DNA from: Sphingomonadales bacterium
GTDB lineage: Bacteria > Pseudomonadota > Alphaproteobacteria > Sphingomonadales > Sphingomonadaceae
Assembly (NCBI GenBank): GCA_017302775.1
Contig: JAFLDC010000244.1
Span: 1 to 5,029, forward strand
Length of the DNA stretch: 5,029 bases
Reading direction: 5' to 3'
Below the pieces are notes generated by a model that searched no databases, had not been told where the DNA came from, and saw only the letters and a list, made by a program, of their open reading frames with translations. Both the position numbers and the translations under genes were made by a program. Positions 1-5,029 of the stretch are shown in pieces (within the stretch, counting starts at the first letter, position 1; each line of letters starts with the position of its first letter).

Positions 1-2
1 CG

Positions 3-884
3 ATTTATCGATTTGATTCGACCACGGGCAAGAGCAGCGTTTTCGCGCAGCCGAAGCTGAGCTTTGTTCCGGCGGACATCAGTATCGAACAGCGTTTCTA
101 CACATCCAGGGACGGCACGAGGGTGCCGATGTTCGTGGTGCGCAAGAAGGATCTCGATCTGGCAAAAGGTGCGCCGACGTTGCTGTACGCCTATGGCGGC
201 TTCAACCTGCCCCAGTTGCCGGGGTTCGACCCGCGCAAGATGGCGTGGATCCAGTCGGGTGGCGTCTATGTGCTCGCCAATATTCGCGGGGGCAGCGAAT
301 ATGGAAAGGCATGGCACGATGGCGGGCGGTTGCTGAACAAACAGAATGTCTTTGATGATTTCATCGCGGCGGGCGAATATCTGATCGCCCAGGGCATAAC
401 GACGCGGGACAAGCTGGCCATTGAAGGCCGGTCAAATGGCGGCCTGCTGATCGGTGCGGTGGTCAACCAGCGGCCCGATCTTTTCGCGGCAGGGCACGCT
501 GCGGTCGGCGTGATGGACATGTTGCGTTTCGACCGCTTCACGGCGGGGCGCTATTGGGTCGACGATTATGGCTATCCGAACAGGGAAGCCGATTTCAGGA
601 ACCTGCTGGGCTACTCACCCTATCACAATATCCGCACCGGGGTGGCCTATCCGGCTATGCTGGTGACCACTGCGGACACCGACGATCGTGTGGTGCCGGG
701 GCATAGCTTCAAATATACGGCTGCGCTGCAAGCGGCCAATCCAGGGGGTAAACCGCATCTGATCCGGATCGAAACCCGGGCGGGGCACGGCGCAGGCAAA
801 CCGACTGACAAGGTCGTCGCCGAAAACGCTGACGTGCTGTCGTTTCTGGCGCAGTGGTCAGGGTTGGAAGTCCCGCCGCGCTGA
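3..884 (+). CDS. Prolyl oligopeptidase (S9A serine peptidase), C-terminal part, 5' end outside window
   Basis: The frame is open from the left edge (first full codon at 3) to TGA at 882-884, giving 293 residues. Family members are about 700 residues, so the beta-propeller and N-terminus are missing. Visible S9A landmarks in order: the YGGFN oxyanion-hole loop (Tyr codon 192-194), ANIRGGSEYG, the nucleophile motif GRSNGG (Ser codon 432-434), the Trp that stacks on the substrate proline in the family (codon 555-557, RYWVDDYG), the catalytic Asp with the adjacent Arg in DDRVVP (Asp codon 681-683), and the catalytic His in TRAGHGAGKPT (codon 786-788). The triad is therefore intact. The family cleaves short peptides after proline; many bacterial members are exported, but a signal peptide cannot be judged here. 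An internal ATG at 123 is not the start, because conserved family sequence (FYTSRDGTRVPMF) continues upstream of it. The gene converges on the MDR gene with a 14-nt gap. Confidence 0.95.
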   Translation: MYRFDSTTGKSSVFAQPKLSFVPADISIEQRFYTSRDGTRVPMFVVRKKDLDLAKGAPTLLYAYGGFNLPQLPGFDPRKMAWIQSGGVYVLANIRGGSEYGKAWHDGGRLLNKQNVFDDFIAAGEYLIAQGITTRDKLAIEGRSNGGLLIGAVVNQRPDLFAAGHAAVGVMDMLRFDRFTAGRYWVDDYGYPNREADFRNLLGYSPYHNIRTGVAYPAMLVTTADTDDRVVPGHSFKYTAALQAANPGGKPHLIRIETRAGHGAGKPTDKVVAENADVLSFLAQWSGLEVPPR

Positions 885-887
885 CCG

Positions 888-907
888 GAGATCTGCGCTC
901 AGATATC
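888..907. terminator. Weak hairpin between convergent genes, possible bidirectional terminator
   Basis: ATCTG (891-895) and CAGAT (900-904) form a 5-bp stem with a 4-nt loop, extendable by two pairs (888-889 with 906-907) across one mismatch. It lies in the 14-nt gap between the peptidase stop and the MDR stop and runs into the last codons of the MDR gene. There is no U-tract on either strand and the stem is short. Its position is right for a shared terminator, but the structure alone is weak. Confidence 0.2.
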
Positions 908-1912
908 AACGACGATCTTGCCGAAATGTGCGTTTGCGGCCTGACGGCGGAACGCATCGGCAAGCTGGGGAAGTGGAAAGTGATCGGAGATGATCGGCTT
1001 GATGCCGTTCGCTTCGATTCCCTTGATCATAGCCAGTTGCTGCGTGCGGCTGCCCACCGTCAAACCCTGAACGCGGAGATTCTTGGCCATCAGCAATGCG
1101 GTTTGGACCGGCCCTGCGAAGCCTGCCAGCACGCCGATGAGCGCGACGTGACCGCCAACGCGGGTGGCCAGCATCGACTGATCAAGCGTACCCGACCCCC
1201 CAATCTCGACCACGCAATCGACGCCAGCGCCATCGGTCAATTCCATGGCTTTGATCCCCCAGGCCGGGTTTTCCTTGTAGTTGATCAGTTCATCGGCACC
1301 CAGAGCCTTGAGCCGTTCCAGCTTGGCGTCGGACGACGAGGTGGCAATGACGCGCGCACCGGCAGCCTTGGCAAACTGAAGTGCAAAGATCGACACGCCT
1401 CCGCTGCCCTGAACCAGAACGGTTGATCCGGGCTTGACCTTGCCATCCACAAACAGGGCTCGCCAGGCAGTAAGGCCCGCGCAGGTCAAAGTGGCGGCTT
1501 CTGCTGCGCTATATCCGGCAGGGACCGGAGTAAACCAGTGGTCCGGCGTAACGACAACCTCGCGCGCGTAACCGTCGATCCCGTCGCCCGGGACGCGGGA
1601 AAATGCGCTGGTGGGGGGTGCGCCATCCGTCCAGTCCGGAAAGAATACCGAGGTAACCAGATCGCCAGCTTTGAATTGCGTTACGCCATCACCAACGGCT
1701 TCGATCAGACCGGCCCCGTCCGACATTGGAATGCGCCCGTCCGCAGCCGGGATCATTCCGCAAACCACTGCGAAATCGTGATAATTGAGCGAGCTGGCCT
1801 GAAGCCTTACCCGGATTTCGCCTGGGCCGGGCTGGCCAGGGTCTGGCATTGCTGTGGGCGACAGGGTGTCAAGGTTCGCGGGCGAACCAATGCGGACGGT
1901 ATTGATGGTCAC
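899..1912 (-). CDS. NAD(P)-dependent zinc-free MDR oxidoreductase (quinone oxidoreductase / alcohol dehydrogenase-like)
   Basis: A 337-residue medium-chain dehydrogenase/reductase. The N-terminal GroES-like domain (about 1-125) carries PGEIRVRLQASSLNYHDFAV and MSDGAGLIEAVGDGV. The Rossmann domain (about 135-280) has VLVQGSGGVSIFALQFAKA, with the dinucleotide glycines at 169-172, followed by LKALGADELINY. The Cys and His-Glu zinc ligands of classical alcohol dehydrogenases are replaced (NYHD at 43-46, SDGAG at 64-68), and there is no four-cysteine structural zinc lobe; only three Cys are present (51, 144, 233). This makes it quinone-oxidoreductase-like. The second Rossmann strand ends in TSSSDAK with no acidic residue directly after it, which hints at NADP(H). 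The start is GTG (1912-1910), supported by AAGGAG 9 nt upstream. It lies 34 nt downstream of the amidohydrolase on the same strand, so the two are probably co-transcribed. The exact substrate cannot be read from sequence. Confidence 0.93.
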   Translation of the reverse strand: MTINTVRIGSPANLDTLSPTAMPDPGQPGPGEIRVRLQASSLNYHDFAVVCGMIPAADGRIPMSDGAGLIEAVGDGVTQFKAGDLVTSVFFPDWTDGAPPTSAFSRVPGDGIDGYAREVVVTPDHWFTPVPAGYSAAEAATLTCAGLTAWRALFVDGKVKPGSTVLVQGSGGVSIFALQFAKAAGARVIATSSSDAKLERLKALGADELINYKENPAWGIKAMELTDGAGVDCVVEIGGSGTLDQSMLATRVGGHVALIGVLAGFAGPVQTALLMAKNLRVQGLTVGSRTQQLAMIKGIEANGIKPIISDHFPLPQLADAFRRQAANAHFGKIVVDI

Positions 1913-1921
1913 GGGATTGCG

Positions 1922-1927
1922 CTCCTT
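1922..1927 (-). promoter_or_regulatory. Ribosome binding site of the MDR gene
   Basis: On the minus strand AAGGAG occurs here with a 9-nt spacer to GTG at 1912. It decides the start: no ATG lies near this position in frame, and the conserved N-terminus (TINTVRIGSP) begins directly after the GTG. It sits in the 34-nt gap after the amidohydrolase stop, consistent with translation from a shared mRNA. Confidence 0.75.
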
Positions 1928-1946
1928 GTGCGGTCCGGGGCAACGG

Positions 1947-3701
1947 TTATTCGGCAGCTTCGCGCATGCCGGCGTTTTGCGGTCCCCGGATCAGCCCGCC
2001 CGGCGTGGCTCCCGTCCACTGTCCGCGTTCGAAGGTCACGATCCCGCCCTTGATAGTATAGTCATAACCTTCGGCTTTCTGCAGCAGGCGTTTACCTCCT
2101 GCGGGCAGGTCAAAGGCCAGCCACGGCTTGCCCAGTTTGACAGCATCGAGATCGATCACATTGATATCCGCCAGATAGCCGGGGGAGAGGAGTCCGCGAT
2201 CATTGAGGCCATAGAGCCGTGCCGTATCGTAACATTGTCGCTTGATCGCCACTTCAAGACTGATCCTGTCGCCGCGTTTGCGATCCCGCACCCAATGCTG
2301 GAGCATGAAGGTTGGGCTGGCGGCATCACAGATGGTGCCGCAGTGAGCCCCGCCATCGGACAACGAATTGACCGTATCGTCACTCGCCTGAAGCGGTTCC
2401 AGAAAATCGAGGTTGCCATCGGCATAGTTGAGGATCGGCAGGTATATGAACCCTTTGCCCTCGTCACGGCACAGCAGATCATAGGCATATTCGTCGCCGG
2501 AAACTCCTGCGGCCGCGGCGCGCGCAGCGATGCTTTCATCAGCTTGTGGTTCGTAGTTGAAGTCAGGATCCATTTCGAACTGCATCGTCCAGCCGCCACA
2601 GACCACCATGATCAGCCCGATGATGTCTTGGTTGACTTCGCTGAGATCGCTTTGCTCGGCCAACAGCTGGGCTTTGAAGGCAGGATCAAGCAGCTTGGTG
2701 CGCTGTTCTTCCCACGGCAGATCCATGATCGCGACATAGCTCGGCCGGAACCGGAACGGATGTACCGTGCCCTGCCACGCCATGATGATACCATTTCCAC
2801 GCAAGGCGATCTGCGCGACGATATTGGCGCCATTGTCATTTTCGGCGCGCATTGCCGCAATCTGTTCATCCAGCGGCATTTCCTTGGCGATGGATTGCAG
2901 CGCGGCATAGGTGCAAGGCAGTCCGGTCTCGCGGCTGAGCGCGCCCATCCAACCGAATTCGTCCCATTCCCGTCGCATGTCGCTCGCCATTTCGAACACG
3001 CCGTGCCCGGCGCGGCCCATAGCCCGACCGATTTCTATCAGTTCTTCCTTGGTTGCAGTGGTGCCAGGAACCACTTCGCCGTCAATGTCGCGATGCAGTA
3101 CGGTGCGGCTGGTTGAGAACCCCAGCGCGCCGGCTCTTACGCCTTCCTCAACAATCGCGGACATCTTGCGAATATCCTCGTCCGTAGGGACGGCGCCGGG
3201 GCGCTCACGGTCACCAAGTACATAGGCACGAACTGCTCCGTGCGGCACATGGGTTCCGACATCGACGGTGCGCGGCAATTCTTCCAGCGCATCGAGGTAT
3301 TCGGGGAAGGTTTCCCAATTCCACTTCATCCCCTCTGCCAGCGCAGTGCCTGGAATGTCTTCCACGCCTTCCATCAGACGGATCAGCCATTCGTGACGAT
3401 CCGGTGCGGCGGGCGCAAAGCCGACGCCGCAGTTGCCCATGATCACGGTAGTAACCCCATGCCAACTGGATGGTGCCATTTCCTGATCCCAGGTGGCCTG
3501 ACCGTCGTAGTGGGTATGCACATCAACCCAGCCGGGCGCGACAATCCGCCCGCTGGCGTCGATTTCCCGGGCGGCATCGCCTTGTACCGCACCTACTGCG
3601 GCAATGATCCCGTCCTTGACCGCAACATCGCCAATTCTGCGCTGCGCGCCCGTCCCATCGACAATCGTGCCGTTGCGGATGATCAGATCGTAAGCGGGCA
3701 T
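1947..3701 (-). CDS. N-acyl-D-amino-acid deacylase-like amidohydrolase
   Basis: A 584-residue amidohydrolase-superfamily protein. The N-terminal beta-sandwich part begins DLIIRNGTIVDGTG and leads to IVAPGWVDVHTHYDGQ with the metal-binding HxH (His62, His64). Then come GNCGVGFAP (Cys91, matching the zinc-bridging Cys of D-aminoacylase), THVPHGAVR (His151, His154), GALGFSTSR (193-199), LSDGGAHCG (Asp449, the expected C-terminal metal or catalytic Asp) and DRGLLSPGYLADINVIDLD near the end. It is about 100 residues longer than the characterised Alcaligenes D-aminoacylase (483), the extra length lying mostly around 305-440. The two His ligands of the tight zinc in that enzyme appear to be absent (MASD near 238-241, TYAALQ at 264-269). 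ATG at 3701 is chosen because the family N-terminus begins there and GGAG lies 7 nt upstream. The frame stays open to 3899, but that extension is basic, not family-like, and overlaps the neighbouring gene. It is first in a likely operon with the MDR gene. Hydrolysis of an N-acyl amino acid or another amide is inferred; the substrate is unknown. Confidence 0.92.
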   Translation of the reverse strand: MPAYDLIIRNGTIVDGTGAQRRIGDVAVKDGIIAAVGAVQGDAAREIDASGRIVAPGWVDVHTHYDGQATWDQEMAPSSWHGVTTVIMGNCGVGFAPAAPDRHEWLIRLMEGVEDIPGTALAEGMKWNWETFPEYLDALEELPRTVDVGTHVPHGAVRAYVLGDRERPGAVPTDEDIRKMSAIVEEGVRAGALGFSTSRTVLHRDIDGEVVPGTTATKEELIEIGRAMGRAGHGVFEMASDMRREWDEFGWMGALSRETGLPCTYAALQSIAKEMPLDEQIAAMRAENDNGANIVAQIALRGNGIIMAWQGTVHPFRFRPSYVAIMDLPWEEQRTKLLDPAFKAQLLAEQSDLSEVNQDIIGLIMVVCGGWTMQFEMDPDFNYEPQADESIAARAAAAGVSGDEYAYDLLCRDEGKGFIYLPILNYADGNLDFLEPLQASDDTVNSLSDGGAHCGTICDAASPTFMLQHWVRDRKRGDRISLEVAIKRQCYDTARLYGLNDRGLLSPGYLADINVIDLDAVKLGKPWLAFDLPAGGKRLLQKAEGYDYTIKGGIVTFERGQWTGATPGGLIRGPQNAGMREAAE

Positions 3702-3708
3702 GGCCTCT

Positions 3709-3712
3709 CTCC
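3709..3712 (-). promoter_or_regulatory. Ribosome binding site of the amidohydrolase gene
   Basis: The minus strand reads GGAGAGAGGCC followed by ATG (3701-3699). GGAG at 3712-3709 is 7 nt from the start codon, an ordinary spacing, and supports the 3701 start over the upstream in-frame extension. Confidence 0.7.
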
Positions 3713-3753
3713 GTTTGGTTCGACTCTCTGCGGTCTTTGTCTTTAACTGAACG

Positions 3754-3782
3754 ATTAAATCACGACGAAAGTGATATGACAA
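3754..3782 (-). promoter_or_regulatory. Sigma70-type promoter for the amidohydrolase-MDR operon
   Basis: On the minus strand, a -35 box TTGTCA (3782-3777) and a -10 box TTTAAT (3759-3754) each match the consensus at 5 of 6 positions and are separated by exactly 17 nt. Transcription would begin near 3746-3748, leaving a leader of roughly 45 nt before the ATG at 3701. It lies in the 128-nt gap between the unknown gene (ending at 3830) and the amidohydrolase, suggesting that the operon is transcribed independently of the unknown gene. Confidence 0.6.
3759..3775. promoter_or_regulatory. Candidate operator: inverted repeat inside the promoter spacer
   Basis: ATCAC (3759-3763) and GTGAT (3771-3775) are perfect inverted arms around a 7-nt centre. 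The 17-nt element almost exactly fills the spacer between the -35 and -10 boxes, a classic place for a repressor dimer. The arms are short, so chance is possible. No regulator gene is in the window and the repressor family cannot be named. Confidence 0.35.
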
Positions 3783-3829
3783 GCGGCGGAAGGCAACGGC
3801 GCGGCGATGTCTGGTGACGGCGGCGTATG

Positions 3830-4996
3830 CTAGGCACCGTACGCGTCGTAAAGCAGCATCGCTCGTCCAACGCCGCGGAAATATATGGTGATATAGCATT
3901 CGCCGACGATTGGCCGGTCAAATCGGATTCGAAGGTTTTTGACCGGCGGTATGAAATCCAAATAGGGTGCAAACTCCAGCTCGTTGTTCAAAACGAGATT
4001 TCCGTCCACATCCAAAGTGAAATTCAATGGCTGCGACGTGAATTCCGCGCCCCAAAGTGCAATTTCATAGAATGAATTGCATTCGATGGAGAAGGCATGA
4101 AATGCGCCAGGCTTCAAGCGCAGCATCGCGCGCGATTCATCGGGAACGTCAATGACATAGAATGACGGAAAGAACTCAACTTCATTCTGTGCCGTCAGAT
4201 CCGTTAAGGCAGGGGGGAAACGGCGCAACAGATCGCCGTGAGGTTCCGTCAAATATGGAGTGCCGGTGACACTTTTTGATGGCTCTCCAAAGCCGAAATC
4301 GCGGATAGTTTCTTCCAGCGGCGTGCCGGCTAGTCCATGCATCCAGCCATAGGCGTTCGCCCAATATCCCCCGGGTTCGCTGGCAGGAAATTGCGAACTG
4401 TTCGTGTCTTGTCCTCGCCATATTCTGAAGGATTTTACCGAGTTGTAGATTGCCGTGGATATGATGCCGCCCATATTGGCCAGATTATTCCAGGCATCCT
4501 CATCATTGACCAAGGTCGCCGCATCGAATTGCCGGATCAGGCTTGCCCCCGCAAATCCCCGCAGCAGGTATTCCGCGTCCCTGAGAACAGGGTTCTGGCT
4601 CGCCTGCGCACTGGATTCACGCAGGCGGATAACATCAAGGTAGGCTTGTTTTGCCAACTGGGCGTCTGTTGGGTTGGCAATGCCTTGCTGGTTTAGATGC
4701 ACCTTTGCGGACCGGACCGATCGCAATACCTGGGCGTTGACGGAATTCGGGTCGTAGATCGTTATCTTCGATCGGGTGTAGGCAACCAGATTGTCGTCGG
4801 ATTCGATGTGCCCGTCGCGGTAGATGATCTCGCCACGATAACGATCGATGAAGCCAAAATTGTGTTCTCCCAGCTCGCGCAGCGATGTGTAGATTGCGTG
4901 CGGGATGATCGTGTGGCCAGTCAATGGAATGTCGCGCGGCGCATCGACGCCGTGCTGGCGCAGACCGGCAGCGACCGGCTGCTGCTGGTCGGACAC
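3830..4996 (-). CDS. Protein of unknown function; true start uncertain, probably truncated or fused at the right
   Basis: I do not recognise this family. The frame ends in TAG (3832-3830) and is open leftward-reading from the right edge of the window; the first usable start is GTG at 4996, giving 388 residues. Residues about 30-388 look like a genuine protein: rich in aromatic and polar residues, apparently helical around 100-190 (a Gln/Ala/Leu-rich stretch, then DAWNNLANMGGIISTAIYNS), a Gly/Trp/Tyr segment at 209-222 (GGYWANAYGWMHG), and an apparently beta-rich C-terminal part (about 270-388) with alternating hydrophobic residues. No transmembrane segment or known catalytic motif is obvious. 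Residues 1-22 lie exactly antisense to a lipase-like segment, the GTG has no Shine-Dalgarno, and its codon is the complement of the lipase motif's His codon, so this start is doubtful. Base composition is more AT-rich than in the flanking genes (27 of 60 G+C at 4021-4080, counted by hand). It is separated from the amidohydrolase operon by 128 nt and its own promoter is not visible. Confidence 0.7.
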   Translation of the reverse strand: MSDQQQPVAAGLRQHGVDAPRDIPLTGHTIIPHAIYTSLRELGEHNFGFIDRYRGEIIYRDGHIESDDNLVAYTRSKITIYDPNSVNAQVLRSVRSAKVHLNQQGIANPTDAQLAKQAYLDVIRLRESSAQASQNPVLRDAEYLLRGFAGASLIRQFDAATLVNDEDAWNNLANMGGIISTAIYNSVKSFRIWRGQDTNSSQFPASEPGGYWANAYGWMHGLAGTPLEETIRDFGFGEPSKSVTGTPYLTEPHGDLLRRFPPALTDLTAQNEVEFFPSFYVIDVPDESRAMLRLKPGAFHAFSIECNSFYEIALWGAEFTSQPLNFTLDVDGNLVLNNELEFAPYLDFIPPVKNLRIRFDRPIVGECYITIYFRGVGRAMLLYDAYGA

Positions 4997-5029
4997 AGCA
5001 TGGGCGGGCTGGTGGCGCGCCGCTACCTG
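4931..5029 (+). CDS. Fragment of an alpha/beta-hydrolase lipase/esterase (nucleophile elbow), 3' end outside window
   Basis: The final 33 codons on the plus strand read VARRIDAVLAQTGSDR and then LLLVGHSMGGLVARRYL. This is the helix, strand and nucleophile elbow of triacylglycerol-lipase-type alpha/beta hydrolases: G-H-S-M-G-G, with the putative catalytic Ser codon at 4997-4999. The segment is strongly GC-rich, unlike the DNA just to its left. A real lipase needs roughly 70-150 residues before this motif. The same frame is open back to 4697 (stop TAG 4694-4696), but what it encodes there does not look lipase-like and is antisense to the unknown gene. The fragment is therefore either a 5'-truncated gene or one joined to foreign sequence near 4880-4935. 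The left boundary given is only where similarity to the family becomes convincing by eye. Confidence 0.55.

Noticed and set aside
854..1426. 190-codon plus-strand open frame starting inside the peptidase gene
   Set aside because: It overlaps the peptidase end and is antisense to the Rossmann part of the MDR gene. No family features are visible.
1854..3116. 420-codon plus-strand open frame
   Set aside because: It lies antisense to the amidohydrolase, whose conserved motifs run throughout the region. The translation has no recognisable domain and is a shadow of high-GC coding on the other strand.
3240..3746. 168-codon plus-strand open frame
   Set aside because: It is antisense to the HxH and Cys motifs of the amidohydrolase and ends inside the promoter gap. 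It looks like a shadow frame.
3783..3829. GC-rich stretch after the unknown gene, examined for a rho-independent terminator
   Set aside because: Repeated GCCG/CGGC words allow several weak pairings, but there is no clean stem-loop and no following U-tract.
3702..3899. In-frame N-terminal extension of the amidohydrolase (66 extra residues from an ATG at 3899)
   Set aside because: It is Arg-rich and not family-like, overlaps the end of the unknown gene and spans the promoter. The family N-terminus and the Shine-Dalgarno both point to the ATG at 3701.
4337..4696. 119-codon plus-strand frame across the unknown gene, considered as evidence that the minus-strand gene is not real
   Set aside because: Its translation is Arg/Pro-rich and irregular, whereas the minus-strand protein has natural composition and alternating secondary-structure patterns.

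Overview
The window looks like chromosomal DNA from a GC-rich proteobacterium. An alphaproteobacterium of the Sphingomonadales type is my best guess, from overall codon use and the mix of an S9A prolyl oligopeptidase, an N-acyl-D-amino-acid-deacylase-like amidohydrolase and a zinc-free medium-chain dehydrogenase. No rRNA or marker gene is present, so this assignment is inference. I see no tRNA, CRISPR array, insertion sequence or phage module.

Layout, left to right. (1) Positions 3-884, plus strand: the C-terminal catalytic half of a prolyl oligopeptidase, with the complete Ser-Asp-His triad; its 5' end lies outside the window. (2) After a 14-nt convergent gap comes a two-gene leftward (minus-strand) unit. 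The first gene is a 584-residue D-aminoacylase-like amidohydrolase (1947-3701). It is followed 34 nt later by a 337-residue NAD(P)-dependent, zinc-free MDR oxidoreductase (899-1912) with a GTG start and a clear Shine-Dalgarno. A strong sigma70-like promoter (TTGTCA-N17-TTTAAT) sits upstream of the amidohydrolase, and a small inverted repeat fills its spacer, which suggests a repressible operon. (3) Positions 3830 to about 4915, minus strand: a long reading frame for a protein I do not recognise, more AT-rich than its neighbours. (4) The last ~100 bases read, on the plus strand, as the nucleophile-elbow segment of an alpha/beta-hydrolase lipase (GHSMGG).

Two points deserve most attention. First, the lipase-like segment at the right edge begins abruptly and runs antisense into the 5' part of the unknown gene. 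That implies a rearrangement breakpoint, a truncated gene or an assembly chimera near 4880-4935, and it makes the apparent GTG start of the unknown gene unreliable. Second, the amidohydrolase keeps the HxH, Cys and Asp positions of the D-aminoacylase metal site but, by eye, lacks the two histidines that hold the tight zinc in the characterised enzyme, so its true substrate is open.

The amidohydrolase and MDR enzyme probably act together on a small-molecule substrate (amide or ring hydrolysis plus redox of an enone or alcohol), but the sequence does not identify that substrate. The peptidase is transcribed towards this operon and has no evident link to it. I found no convincing new multi-gene system here.
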